From Herbiconiux sp. (GTDB taxonomy: Bacteria; Actinomycetota; Actinomycetes; Actinomycetales; Microbacteriaceae), in NCBI RefSeq assembly GCF_023264855.1, contig NZ_JAHFUW010000017.1, forward strand, positions 1-64,000: 64,000 bases of DNA, read 5' to 3'. The notes beneath the pieces were generated by a model. It had not been told where the DNA came from, made no database searches, and worked only from the letters and a program-made list of their open reading frames with translations. The position numbers were made by a program, and so were the translations under genes. This document shows positions 46,171 through 54,701 of this stretch, one piece after another (within the stretch, counting starts at the first letter, position 1; each line of letters begins with the position of its first letter).

Positions 46171-46262
46171 CGTCGGAACAAGTAAATACCTACTCGGAAT
46201 AACTTTAACTTTCAACCTGAACTTTAGAGTTTCCAGCCCGGGAAATCCAGCGGAGGCCGGAC
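46171..46262 (+). promoter_or_regulatory. ftsZ leader with AACTTT boxes
   Basis: The 168-base gap before ftsZ has an AT-rich stretch that contrasts with its surroundings. AACTTT occurs at 46201, 46207 and 46220, the last within the near-palindrome AACTTTAGAGTT. GGAGG (46253-46257) is the ribosome binding site. A separate ftsZ promoter and a regulator site (possibly for the FtsR-like protein) are likely but inferred. Confidence 0.5.
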
Positions 46263-47486
46263 GTGACTTCAAACCAGAACTACCTCGCCGTGATCAAGGT
46301 CGTCGGCATCGGCGGTGGCGGCGTGAACGCCGTGAACCGCATGATCGAGCTCGGGCTCCGCGGGGTCGAGTTCATCGCGATCAACACGGATGCGCAGGCG
46401 CTCCTGATGAGCGACGCCGACGTGAAGCTCGACGTGGGCCGCGAGATCACCCGCGGCCTCGGCGCCGGCGCCGACCCCGAGGTGGGACGCCGTGCCGCCG
46501 AAGACCACGCGGAGGAGATCGAGGAGGCCCTGGCCGGGGCCGACATGGTCTTCGTCACCGCCGGTGAGGGTGGCGGTACCGGTACCGGTGGCGCCCCCGT
46601 GGTCGCCCGCATCGCCAAGTCGATCGGCGCGCTCACCATCGGTGTCGTCACGAAGCCCTTCGGCTTCGAGGGCAAGCGTCGCGCGGCTCAGGCCGAAGAC
46701 GGCGTGGCCACGCTGAAGAACGAGGTCGACACCCTCATCGTGGTGCCCAACGACCGCCTGCTCGAGATCAGCGACCGTGGCATCAGCATGCTCGAGGCCT
46801 TCTCCACGGCCGACCAGGTGCTGCTCGCCGGTGTGCAGGGCATCACCGACCTGATCACCACCCCCGGCCTGATCAACCTCGACTTCGCCGACGTCAAGTC
46901 GGTCATGCAGGGCGCCGGCTCCGCACTGATGGGCATCGGCTCGTCTCGGGGCGCCGACCGCGCCATCAAGGCGGCCGAGCTGGCGGTCGCGAGCCCGCTG
47001 CTCGAGGCCTCCATCGACGGTGCGCACGGCGTGCTGCTGTCGATCCAGGGCGGCTCGAACCTCGGTATCTTCGAGATCAACGACGCCGCCAAGCTGGTTC
47101 AGGATGCGGTGCACCCCGAGGCCAACATCATCTTCGGCGCCGTCATCGACGACACCCTGGGCGACGAGGTGCGCGTCACCGTCATCGCCGCCGGTTTCGA
47201 CGGTGGCGAGCCCAACGCGAACACGCCGGCCGAATCGCGCCGGGGCAGCTACGCCGCGGCCGCCGAAGAGGTCGACCCCTTCGGCCGCGGCGGTGCCGCC
47301 ACCGCCACCCTGCGCCGCGAGCAGAAGGCCGAGCCCGCCGAAGAGACTCCCGCCGCCGCGCCCGCCGCGCAGCCGTCGTGGCAGAGCAGCGCCCAGAGCG
47401 ACCTCGGTCTGGCCGGCTCGGTGGCACTGGACCCGGCCTCCGAAGACGACGACTCCGACCTGGACGTCCCCGACTTCCTGAAGTGA
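46263..47486 (+). CDS. ftsZ: Cell division GTPase FtsZ
   Basis: 407 residues from GTG 46263. Tubulin-type GTP site: [18 protein letters not shown], the signature [15 protein letters not shown] (GGGTGTG), [15 protein letters not shown] and the T7 loop [12 protein letters not shown] linker of about 70 residues leads to the C-terminal peptide [13 protein letters not shown], the docking site for SepF and other partners. Polymerises into the Z ring. Three 17-base repeats start at its stop codon. Confidence 0.98.
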   Translation: MTSNQNYLAVIKVVGIGGGGVNAVNRMIELGLRGVEFIAINTDAQALLMSDADVKLDVGREITRGLGAGADPEVGRRAAEDHAEEIEEALAGADMVFVTAGEGGGTGTGGAPVVARIAKSIGALTIGVVTKPFGFEGKRRAAQAEDGVATLKNEVDTLIVVPNDRLLEISDRGISMLEAFSTADQVLLAGVQGITDLITTPGLINLDFADVKSVMQGAGSALMGIGSSRGADRAIKAAELAVASPLLEASIDGAHGVLLSIQGGSNLGIFEINDAAKLVQDAVHPEANIIFGAVIDDTLGDEVRVTVIAAGFDGGEPNANTPAESRRGSYAAAAEEVDPFGRGGAATATLRREQKAEPAEETPAAAPAAQPSWQSSAQSDLGLAGSVALDPASEDDDSDLDVPDFLK

Positions 47487-47534
47487 GCAGCCTCCTGAAA
47501 TCAGCAGCCTCCTGACATGAGCGGCGGCCTGACG
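47484..47534 (+). repeat. Three 17-base tandem repeats joining ftsZ and yggS
   Basis: TGAGCAGCCTCCTGAAA, TCAGCAGCCTCCTGACA and TGAGCGGCGGCCTGACG run head to tail from the ftsZ stop codon to the first base of the yggS GTG; a partial fourth unit (TGAGC) lies in the coding start. The stop and the start codon thus look like products of the same duplication. Confidence 0.75.
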
Positions 47535-48217
47535 TGAGCTCCGAACTCGCCGAGCGTGTCGCCCGGGTGACCTCCGGCATCGCCGAGGCCGCCCGGGCTG
47601 CCGACCGTGATCCGGCCGAGATCACGCTGATCGCGGTCACGAAGTTCCATCCCGCCTCACTGGTGCGCGAGCTGCACGGCCTCGGCATCCGGAACTTCGG
47701 GGAGAACCGGCACCAGGAGGCGCGCGAGAAGGCCGCCGAGCTGGCCGACCTCGAGCCCACCTGGCATTTCGTCGGGCAGCTGCAGTCGAAGAAGGCCCGC
47801 CAGGTGCGGGAGTACGCCTCGGTGATCCACTCGATCGACCGGGAGGCGGTGGTGAGTGCGCTGGCGCAGCCGGCCGAAGGCGATCCGCCGACCGACTGCT
47901 TCTTGCAGATCAACCTCACCGACGACCCGGCCCGTGGGGGAGCCGCGCCCGCCGACGTTCAGGCCGTGGCCGAGCAGATCCTGGCCGCGCCGGGGCTCCG
48001 CCTCCTGGGTGTCATGGCCGTCGCTCCCCTGGAAGAGGAGCCGCGGCGCGCGTTCGCACGGCTCCGGGGTCTCAGCGACGGTGTGCGGGCGCTCGATCCG
48101 GAGGCCCGATTCATCTCGGCCGGGATGTCGCACGACTACGCCGAAGCCCTCGCCGAAGGCGCGACACACCTGCGCATCGGCACGGCAATCACCGGAAATC
48201 GGCCGCCGCGCGATTAA
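47534..48217 (+). CDS. yggS: YggS-family PLP homeostasis protein
   Basis: 227 residues, PLP-binding fold III barrel without second domain. Lysine motif ITLIAVTKFHPASLVRELHG, then NFGENRHQEAREK, WHFVGQLQSKKARQV, HSIDRE, GVMAVAPLEE and the phosphate-binding SAGMSHDYAEALAEGATHLR. It buffers free pyridoxal 5'-phosphate; it is regularly found next to ftsZ in Gram-positive bacteria. GTG 47534 immediately follows the repeats. Confidence 0.94.
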   Translation: MSSELAERVARVTSGIAEAARAADRDPAEITLIAVTKFHPASLVRELHGLGIRNFGENRHQEAREKAAELADLEPTWHFVGQLQSKKARQVREYASVIHSIDREAVVSALAQPAEGDPPTDCFLQINLTDDPARGGAAPADVQAVAEQILAAPGLRLLGVMAVAPLEEEPRRAFARLRGLSDGVRALDPEARFISAGMSHDYAEALAEGATHLRIGTAITGNRPPRD

Positions 48218-48256
48218 TCTCGGGGGAGGAAGACGTAACCGCAACCGGAGGATCTG

Positions 48257-48739
48257 ATGGCCAACCCGCTTCGCAAGACCATGGTGTACCTGGGACTCGC
48301 CGACGAAGAGCTCGAGTACGAGGCTCCCGCCGCGCCGACCTCCTCCCCGGTCGCCCCCGTGCCGCACCCGCAGGCCGCCCCCCAGGCCGCCGCCACGCGT
48401 GCGCCGGTCACCCCGCTCCGCAAGCCCGCGCAGACGAAGAATGTGGCTCCCGCAGAAATGAACGAAATCCTCACGGTGCACCCCAAGCAGTACAAGGACG
48501 CGCAGATCATCGCGGAGAACTTCCGCGAGGGCATCCCGGTGATCATCAACCTGTCGCAGATGACGGATGCCGACGCGCGCCGCCTGATCGACTTCGCCGG
48601 CGGTCTCTCGCAGGGGCTCTACGGCAAGATCGAGCGTGTCACGAGCAAGGTCTTCCTGCTCTCGCCGTCGCACGTGGCGGTCTCCGGCGACGCCGGTGGG
48701 GAAGCTCGTGCAGAGTCTTCCTTCTTCGTGCAGTCATAA
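48257..48739 (+). CDS. sepF: Cell division protein SepF
   Basis: 160 residues with GGAGG before ATG 48257. N-terminal amphipathic membrane-binding helix ([20 protein letters not shown]), a Pro/Ala linker, then the SepF fold: [40 protein letters not shown] and [32 protein letters not shown]. Binds the FtsZ tail and tethers the ring to the membrane, replacing FtsA in actinobacteria. Confidence 0.96.
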   Translation: MANPLRKTMVYLGLADEELEYEAPAAPTSSPVAPVPHPQAAPQAAATRAPVTPLRKPAQTKNVAPAEMNEILTVHPKQYKDAQIIAENFREGIPVIINLSQMTDADARRLIDFAGGLSQGLYGKIERVTSKVFLLSPSHVAVSGDAGGEARAESSFFVQS

Positions 48740-48746
48740 TTACTGA

Positions 48747-49052
48747 GTGAGTTCCCTCGTCGCCATCATCGCGACCGTCGTCTATTTTGCTCTGCTGCTC
48801 TATTTCTTCCTGATGTGGGGTCGATTCATCCTCGACCTGCTCCGGACGGTCCGCCGCGACTGGCGGCCGACCGGAGCCCTGCTGGTGGTGGCGGAGGTGG
48901 CCTACACGGTCACCGACCCGCCCATCCGCTTCTTCCGCCGGATCATCCCGCCGCTTCGCGTCGGGGCGATCGCCCTCGATTTCGGCTGGAGCATCACGAT
49001 GCTGCTGGTGATCGTGTGTCTCTCGGTGGCGGGATTCGTGCGCTCCGCGTGA
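48747..49052 (+). CDS. YggT-family membrane protein
   Basis: 101 residues from GTG 48747. Two hydrophobic segments (VAIIATVVYFALLLYFFLMW and SITMLLVIVCLSVAGF) bracket the conserved YTVTDPPIRFFRRIIPPLRV loop of the YggT family. Small membrane proteins of this family sit between sepF and divIVA across Gram-positives; a role in osmotic tolerance or division is suggested in the literature but not settled. Confidence 0.9.
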   Translation: MSSLVAIIATVVYFALLLYFFLMWGRFILDLLRTVRRDWRPTGALLVVAEVAYTVTDPPIRFFRRIIPPLRVGAIALDFGWSITMLLVIVCLSVAGFVRSA

Positions 49053-49120
49053 GTGCACATGTATCCTGAGAAGAACGCACCGCGTTATCCCTGTCTGTCA
49101 ATGCAATAAAGGTGGAAACC

Positions 49121-49777
49121 ATGGCGTTAACTCCGGAAGATGTTGTTAACAAGAGATTTTCTCAGACCAAGTTCCGTGAGGGCTACGACCAGGACGAGGT
49201 CGATGACTTCCTCGACGAGGTCGTCGTCGAGCTCCGCCGTCTGACGCAGGAGAACGAGGAGCTCAAGGCTCAGCTCGAGTCCGGCTCGTCTGCGGCTCCC
49301 GCTCCCGTCTCCGCCGCTCCGGCTGCTCCGGCCGCCGAAGAGGTCGTGGAGGCTCCGGCCCCCGTCGCCGAGGCTCCCGCGCCCGTCGCCGCCGCTCCGG
49401 TCGCCCCTGTGGCCGCTCCCGCCGCCGATGTCGACGACGAGACCGGTTCGACCACGAACCTGCTGCAGCTGGCTCGCCGCCTGCACGACGAGCACGTCAA
49501 GGAGGGTGCCGACAAGCGCGACGCCCTCATCGCCGAAGGTCACGCCACGGCCGCGCGCATCGTCGCCGAGGCCGAGACCAAGCAGCGCAACGAACTGGCC
49601 CGTCTCAACCAGGAGAAGGCCGGCATCGAGCACCGCATCGACGAGCTGCGCACCTTCGAGAAGGACTACCGCGCGGGTCTCAAGACCTACATCGAAGACC
49701 AGCTGAAGGAGCTGAGCTCGGCCCCGGCCGAGGAGAAGGCTCCTTCGTCGGCCGGCTTCAGCGGCTTTGGCGGATAG
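49121..49777 (+). CDS. wag31: Polar growth and division scaffold DivIVA (Wag31)
   Basis: 218 residues; AAAGGTGG lies before ATG 49121. N-terminal DivIVA domain MALTPEDVVNKRFSQTKFRE with membrane-inserting residues and first coiled coil (DQDEVDDFLDEVVVELRRLT); an Ala/Pro/Val-rich linker (about 55-108); then a long coiled coil (NLLQLARRLHDEHVKEGADK onward) and tail AGFSGFGG. It gathers at negatively curved membrane and directs polar wall growth. The first codons are unusually AT-rich, with a rare TTA Leu codon at position 3. The end overlaps lspA by 11 bases. Confidence 0.95.
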   Translation: MALTPEDVVNKRFSQTKFREGYDQDEVDDFLDEVVVELRRLTQENEELKAQLESGSSAAPAPVSAAPAAPAAEEVVEAPAPVAEAPAPVAAAPVAPVAAPAADVDDETGSTTNLLQLARRLHDEHVKEGADKRDALIAEGHATAARIVAEAETKQRNELARLNQEKAGIEHRIDELRTFEKDYRAGLKTYIEDQLKELSSAPAEEKAPSSAGFSGFGG

Positions 49778-50360
49778 CTCCCGCTCGAAAGGCCGCCCTC
49801 AGGTACTGATCGTCCTGGCGATCGTCGCAGCCGCGTCGATCGCCCTCGATCAGATCGCCAAGTACCTGGTGGTTCAGAACCTCGAATTGGGTGAGGTCGT
49901 CCCCGTAGTGGGCGACCTCATCCAATTTCACTTCGTGAAGAACTCGGGTGCGGCCTTCTCGATCGGAAACGCCTACACCTGGATCTTCTCGATCCTCGCC
50001 GCCGCCGTGACGGTGTTCATCGTCTGGTTCGCGCGGCGCATCCGTTCGTTCGCCTGGGCCTGGGTCTTCGGCCTGCTGCTCGGCGGCACGATCGGCAATC
50101 TGATCGACCGGTTGTTCCGGGAGCCCAGCTTCGGCCAGGGGCACGTGATCGACTTCCTCACCATCCCGCTGCTGCCCGCGATCTTCAACCTCGCCGACGT
50201 GTCGATCACGGCGGCCATGGTGCTGTTCTTGATCCTGACCATCCGGGGGATCGGGCTGGACGGCACGAAGTCGCAGCCGGAACCCGTCGCCGCCGCACCG
50301 GGGTCCGACGCCGCCGCTCCGGATGCCGCGGCCGAGCCCGGCGATCGCGAACAGGCCTGA
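49767..50360 (+). CDS. lspA: Lipoprotein signal peptidase (signal peptidase II)
   Basis: 197 residues from TTG 49767, overlapping wag31. Four membrane helices; the conserved regions are [41 protein letters not shown] (first catalytic Asp) and [15 protein letters not shown] (second catalytic Asp). Cleaves lipoprotein signal peptides after diacylglycerol attachment, so it would act on the lipoprotein at 9740. A Pro/Ala tail follows the last helix. The rluD-type gene starts two bases later. Confidence 0.95.
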   Translation: MADSSRSKGRPQVLIVLAIVAAASIALDQIAKYLVVQNLELGEVVPVVGDLIQFHFVKNSGAAFSIGNAYTWIFSILAAAVTVFIVWFARRIRSFAWAWVFGLLLGGTIGNLIDRLFREPSFGQGHVIDFLTIPLLPAIFNLADVSITAAMVLFLILTIRGIGLDGTKSQPEPVAAAPGSDAAAPDAAAEPGDREQA

Positions 50361-50361
50361 C

Positions 50362-51285
50362 ATGGTGGAGTCGCGTACCCTCCCGGTTCCCGACGGGCTC
50401 GATGGTTCGCGCGTCGACGCCGGCATCGCCAAACTGCTCGGCTTCTCCCGCACCTTCGCCGCCGAGGTGGTCGACGCAGGCGGCGTGAGCGTCGACGGCC
50501 GTACGGTGGGCAAGTCGGACAAGCTGCGGCGCGACACCTGGCTCTCGGTCGAGTGGTCGCCGCGTGAAGAACCGCGCATCGTGCCGGTGGTCGTGCCCGA
50601 GCTGGAGGTCGTCTACGACGACGACAGCATCATCGTGATCGACAAGCCCGTCGGCGTGGCCGCTCACCCGTCGGTGGGCTGGGAAGGGCCGACGGTGCTC
50701 GGCGCCCTCGCCGGCGCGGGGTACCGCATCGCCACCAGCGGAGCCGCCGAGCGTGCAGGCATCGTGCACCGCTTGGATGCGGGCACCAGCGGCCTGATGG
50801 TGGTCGCGAAGAGCGAGGCCGCCTACACCTGGCTGAAGCGCCTGTTCCACGACCGTGAGGTCGACAAGATCTACCACGCCCTGGTGCAGGGGCATCCCGA
50901 CCCGTTCGCGGGAACCATCGACGCGCCGATCGGGCGGCATCCGAAATCCGACTGGAAGTTCGCGGTGACCGCCGCCGGCAAGCCTTCGGTGACGCACTAC
51001 GAGACGCTCGAGGCCTTCCGCGCGGCCACGCTGCTGGAGATCCATCTGGAGACGGGACGGACGCATCAGATCCGTGTGCACATGGCGGCCCAGCGGCATC
51101 CGTGCGTCGGCGACGCCATGTACGGGGCCGATCCGGTGCTCTCGGCGCGGCTCGGACTCACACGGCAATGGCTGCACGCCATGAGGCTCGGCTTCGTGCA
51201 TCCCGAGACCCGGGAGTACGTGTCGTTCGAGAGCCGGTATCCGGCCGACCTCCAGCATGCGCTGGACATCGTCCAGAACGACTGA
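50362..51285 (+). CDS. RluA/RluD-family pseudouridine synthase
   Basis: 307 residues from ATG 50362. An S4 RNA-binding domain ([20 protein letters not shown]) precedes the catalytic domain with [15 protein letters not shown], the catalytic Asp in [15 protein letters not shown], and [14 protein letters not shown]. RluD-type enzymes make pseudouridines in 23S rRNA helix 69; the exact target here is by similarity. lspA-rluD is a common bacterial pair, probably in one transcript with wag31. Confidence 0.93.
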   Translation: MVESRTLPVPDGLDGSRVDAGIAKLLGFSRTFAAEVVDAGGVSVDGRTVGKSDKLRRDTWLSVEWSPREEPRIVPVVVPELEVVYDDDSIIVIDKPVGVAAHPSVGWEGPTVLGALAGAGYRIATSGAAERAGIVHRLDAGTSGLMVVAKSEAAYTWLKRLFHDREVDKIYHALVQGHPDPFAGTIDAPIGRHPKSDWKFAVTAAGKPSVTHYETLEAFRAATLLEIHLETGRTHQIRVHMAAQRHPCVGDAMYGADPVLSARLGLTRQWLHAMRLGFVHPETREYVSFESRYPADLQHALDIVQND

Positions 51286-51322
51286 GGCCGGCCCCGGGCG
51301 GCGGTTGCCCGCCGTTTCCGCC

Positions 51323-51613
51323 TTACTGGGAAGCGCCGGGCGATCCGCTCGAGGGCGCGTCGATGGCGGTGTCGACGTCGTTCAGGAACGCTTTGACGAT
51401 CTGCTCCCAGTCGCTGCCCTCGGTGTTGCCCTCGCTGCCGTCGGGGTGGCGGATCGTGTAGACCGGCTCGCCCTCCTCGCCGGCCGGTGACTTGACGACG
51501 AGGTGGCCGAGCGTTCGGCCGTCGCGCTCGATCGCCCATTCCGGATCGCCTCCGTGGAGCGTGTAGGTGAGACCGCGGTGCTCGAGGGTGGCGTGGTCGA
51601 GTTCAAGTGCCAT
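51323..51613 (-). CDS. Small conserved protein of unknown function
   Basis: 96 residues from ATG 51613 with AAAGGAACC upstream. Acidic, beta-rich looking (ATLEHRGLTYTLHGGDPEWA, RTLGHLVVKSPAGEEGEPVY) ending in [19 protein letters not shown]. No signal, membrane helix or catalytic motif. Convergent with rluD. I do not recognise the family. Confidence 0.7.
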   Translation of the reverse strand: MALELDHATLEHRGLTYTLHGGDPEWAIERDGRTLGHLVVKSPAGEEGEPVYTIRHPDGSEGNTEGSDWEQIVKAFLNDVDTAIDAPSSGSPGASQ

Positions 51614-51675
51614 GGGTGGTTCCTTTCGGTTGCGTGCGGCGGAGATCGCCACGGTGGTGGTGGAGGGCAGACGCT

Positions 51676-52725
51676 TCAGCCGCCGAGCGGCGGGGAGGCC
51701 GGCAGCCCGCGGCCGCCGGCGAACGCGTCGACGAGCGATCGGAGAGCCTCGGTGGAGCTCACGGTGGGCCGCCAGCCGAGCACCTCGCGGGCGCGGGCGG
51801 TCGACATGACGGGGATCGAGGTGGACAGGTCGATCCAGCCCGGATCGGTGGCCTGCAGTCGCAGGCGCCAGCTGAGGGACACGAGGGCTCGCACCACCTC
51901 TCGCCGGATCGGCACCGTGCGCGGTACCCCGAGGGCGGCCGCCACCTCGGCGGGACCGAGCACGGGCTCGGCGGCGATGTTGAACGCGCCACCGGCCCGG
52001 CGGTCGATCGCCCGCCAGAAGGCGTCGGCGACGTCGTCGGCGTGCACGCCCTGTGAGATGAGGGAGGTCGGGAGTGGCAGCACGGGCAGGTGACGGAGGA
52101 GTGCGAGGGCACGGACCGGGACGAGCGGGCCGGCGAAGAGCCGGGCGATCTCACGGCCGGCGTCGGGCTGGAAGACGAGTCCCGGGCGGAGTCGTGTGAC
52201 GACGACGTCGGGATGCGCCTGCTCGAACGCGTCCATGGCGCGCTCGTTGATCGCCTTGTGGCGGGCGTAGTGCGAGGTCTGCACGCCGCCGGTGGGCCAG
52301 TCCTCGCTTACCCGCCTGTGCTTCGGGCCGACGCTGTAGGCGCCCACGGAGGAGGCGAGCAGCACGTGGGGAACGCCGGCGACGGCGACGGCGGCGAGCA
52401 CGGCGCGGGTGCCGCGCACGTTGGTGGCCGCCATCACGTCCTCGCGATGGTTGGGCTGCAGGGCCCAGCCGAGGTGCACGACCGCGTCGGCTCCCTCGAA
52501 CACGGTGGTCAGGCGTTCCGGGGCATCGACTGCGGAGATGTCGATCGCATGCCACGTCACGCTCTCGTACGGATTCGGGCCGGGCGGTCTGCCCGCACCG
52601 TGGCGGGTGTGGGCTCCGGGACGCCGGCGGGAGATCCCAACGGCCTCGGCGTGCGGTTCCCGAGCCAGTCGGCGCAGGAGGGCCGTGCCCAGGTTGCCCG
52701 AGGCGCCGACGACGACGATTCTCAC
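51676..52725 (-). CDS. NAD-dependent epimerase/dehydratase family protein (extended SDR)
   Basis: 349 residues from GTG 52725. Nucleotide-binding motif VVVGASGNLGTALLRRLA, then DAVVHLGWALQP, VLLASSVGAYSVGP and an active-site YxxxK in HYARHKAINE. It is like sugar epimerases or atypical extended SDRs; the substrate is unknown. Its start overlaps the stop of a 31-residue ORF (GTGA), so the two are likely translated in series. Confidence 0.85.
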   Translation of the reverse strand: MRIVVVGASGNLGTALLRRLAREPHAEAVGISRRRPGAHTRHGAGRPPGPNPYESVTWHAIDISAVDAPERLTTVFEGADAVVHLGWALQPNHREDVMAATNVRGTRAVLAAVAVAGVPHVLLASSVGAYSVGPKHRRVSEDWPTGGVQTSHYARHKAINERAMDAFEQAHPDVVVTRLRPGLVFQPDAGREIARLFAGPLVPVRALALLRHLPVLPLPTSLISQGVHADDVADAFWRAIDRRAGGAFNIAAEPVLGPAEVAAALGVPRTVPIRREVVRALVSLSWRLRLQATDPGWIDLSTSIPVMSTARAREVLGWRPTVSSTEALRSLVDAFAGGRGLPASPPLGG

Positions 52726-52817
52726 CGGGACCGCCCAGCGGCCGCGTACTCGGTGATCAGCGTGCCCGCTTCATCACCGACGATCAGGAACTTCTGTGCG
52801 GAGGTGATGTGCATCAT
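52722..52817 (-). CDS. 31-residue micro-protein coupled to the SDR gene
   Basis: ATG ATG at 52817/52814 opens MMHITSAQKFLIVGDEAGTL, ending ITEYAAAGRSR, with TGA at 52722-52724 overlapping the SDR start as GTGA. The even amphipathic composition and exact overlap favour a real micro-protein rather than chance. No known motif. It could act mainly as a translational coupler. Confidence 0.5.
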   Translation of the reverse strand: MMHITSAQKFLIVGDEAGTLITEYAAAGRSR

Positions 52818-52854
52818 GCTGCACACGCTAGGCCGCTGTGCCGGCTTCGCCTAT

Positions 52855-52869
52855 GCGGTTGACAACCGC
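52855..52869. promoter_or_regulatory. Palindrome over a TTGTCA box upstream of the SDR operon
   Basis: GCGGTTG A CAACCGC is a perfect 7-bp inverted repeat. On the minus strand it contains TTGTCA, a possible -35 element, about 40 bases before the micro-protein start. A repressor site is possible; no good -10 box was seen. Confidence 0.4.
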
Positions 52870-52899
52870 CGCCGATCCGACAGTGCGATCCCGAGATCG

Positions 52900-54645
52900 T
52901 CAGATGGCGGAGGGCCGATAGGTGATCGGAAGGCGCCGATCACGACCGAACGCCGTGCGGGAGATCTTCGGCCCGATGGCACTCTGGCGACGCTTCCACT
53001 CCGCCCGGTCGACCAGCTGCGTGATGCGCTCGACCGTGGGTGCGTCGAATCCGAGCTCCACGATCTCACCGATGCTCAGCCCGCCGTTGATGTAGGCCTC
53101 CAGGATGGCATCCAGGATGTCGTAGTCGGGCAGCGAGTCCTGATCGGTCTGGTCGGGGCGCAGCTCCGCTGACGGCGGTTTCGAGATCGAGTTCTCGGGA
53201 ATGGGCGGGGTCTCGCCCAGCGCGGTGGCATGACGGTTCCGCCACTTCGCCAGCTCCCACACGAGCATCTTCGGCACATCCTTCAGCGGCCCGAACCCGC
53301 CCACCGCGTCGCCGTAGATGGTGGAATAGCCGACCGACAGCTCGCTCTTGTTCCCGGTGGTCAGCACCAGGTGACCCTCCTGGTTGGAGAGGCCCATGAG
53401 CAGCACGCCACGCGCGCGCGCCTGCAGGTTCTCGGCCGCGACATCCGTCAGTCCGAGCTGGGTCTCGAACGGGATCACCAGGTCGGCGATCGCCTCGGTG
53501 CGGTAGTGCAGGCCGATCCGCTCGGCGAGGTCGTCGGCATCGGAGCGGGAGTGGTCTGAGGAGTAGCGCGAGGGCATGGAGACGCCGTAGACGCGGTCGG
53601 CGCCGAGGGCATCCGCCGCGATGGCGGCGCAGACGGCCGAGTCGATACCGCCGGAGAGGCCCAGGATGACGGAGCGGAAGCGATTCTTCTCCACGTAGTC
53701 GCGGAGGCCGAGCACGAGCGCGTTCCAGATCTGCTCGAGATCGTCGGGCAGCTCGGCGATGTCGGGCGACAGCGCCGGCTTCGAGGAGGCGGGCACGCCG
53801 GATCCGAGTTCCACCCGGCGCACGTCGGCGGGCAGTTCGGCGGCGGACGCCGTGGCGGCCTCGGGGTCGAGGTCGACCAGCAGAAGATGCTCCACGAACT
53901 GCGGCGCGCGGGCGAGGATCGAGCCGTCGCGGTCGACCACCACGCTGTCGCCGTCGAACACCAGGTCGTCCTGCCCACCGACGAGGTTGACGTAGGCGAC
54001 GATCGTGTCGGTCTCGACCGCGCGGCGGGTGGCCAGGGGGAGACGCACCTCGTCTTTGTCGCGCTCGTACGGAGATCCGTTGATCACGACGAGAAGCCCG
54101 GCATCCGCGTGCAGAACGCGGCCGACCGGGCCGCCGTCACGCCACAGGTCTTCGCAGATGATGAGCGCGACGTCGACGCCCTTCAGCCGCAGCACGAGCA
54201 GTTCGTCGCCCGGGATGAAGATGCGGTACTCGTCGAAGACCGAGTAGTTGGGCAGGTGGTGCTTCGCGTAGCGCGCCACCACACGGCCGCCCTGCAGCAC
54301 GCTCGCGGCGTTCTGCGCGATCGCGGTGGGGGCGTTGCTGGTGCCGAGCAGGCGCGGTTCGAACGGGCCGTCGGGATGCCCCACGATCACGGGCAGATCG
54401 CCGAGCCCGGCATCCTGCAGCTCACGGGCCAGCAGCTCGATGCGCTGGTGCGCGGCGGCGAGGAAGCTCGGGCGCAGCGCCAGGTCTTCGATCGGGTAGC
54501 CCGAGATCGACATCTCCCCGAACGCGACCAGATCGGCGCCCGCGCGGGACGCCTCGCCGGCGACGCGGAGGATCTGCTGCGCGTTCGAATCGAGGTCCCC
54601 GAGAACGGGGTTGGTTTGGGCCAACGCTAAGCGAAGTCTCGGCAT
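52900..54645 (-). CDS. nadE: Glutamine-hydrolysing NAD+ synthase
   Basis: 581 residues from ATG 54645 (GTG 54651 also possible). N-terminal nitrilase-type glutaminase (about 1-270) with catalytic Glu in FGEMSISGYP, Lys in YAKHHLPNY and Cys in IICEDLWRDGG; C-terminal synthetase with PP-loop VILGLSGGIDSAVCAAI and TTGNKSELSVGYSTIYGD. It amidates deamido-NAD using glutamine nitrogen. Length is normal for the two-domain enzyme of the bacterial short form. Divergent from glnA2. NadD at the left edge provides its substrate. Confidence 0.95.
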   Translation of the reverse strand: MPRLRLALAQTNPVLGDLDSNAQQILRVAGEASRAGADLVAFGEMSISGYPIEDLALRPSFLAAAHQRIELLARELQDAGLGDLPVIVGHPDGPFEPRLLGTSNAPTAIAQNAASVLQGGRVVARYAKHHLPNYSVFDEYRIFIPGDELLVLRLKGVDVALIICEDLWRDGGPVGRVLHADAGLLVVINGSPYERDKDEVRLPLATRRAVETDTIVAYVNLVGGQDDLVFDGDSVVVDRDGSILARAPQFVEHLLLVDLDPEAATASAAELPADVRRVELGSGVPASSKPALSPDIAELPDDLEQIWNALVLGLRDYVEKNRFRSVILGLSGGIDSAVCAAIAADALGADRVYGVSMPSRYSSDHSRSDADDLAERIGLHYRTEAIADLVIPFETQLGLTDVAAENLQARARGVLLMGLSNQEGHLVLTTGNKSELSVGYSTIYGDAVGGFGPLKDVPKMLVWELAKWRNRHATALGETPPIPENSISKPPSAELRPDQTDQDSLPDYDILDAILEAYINGGLSIGEIVELGFDAPTVERITQLVDRAEWKRRQSAIGPKISRTAFGRDRRLPITYRPSAI

Positions 54646-54701
54646 AGCCACTAGCCTAATAGGGGCATGAACCAGTGCCGGAGAGAGGGTTTGTTCCGCC
54701 G

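Noticed and set aside
30620-51285. ftsA, murB or ddl within the division cluster
   Set aside because: No frame with their motifs is present; murC is followed directly by ftsQ and ftsQ by ftsZ.
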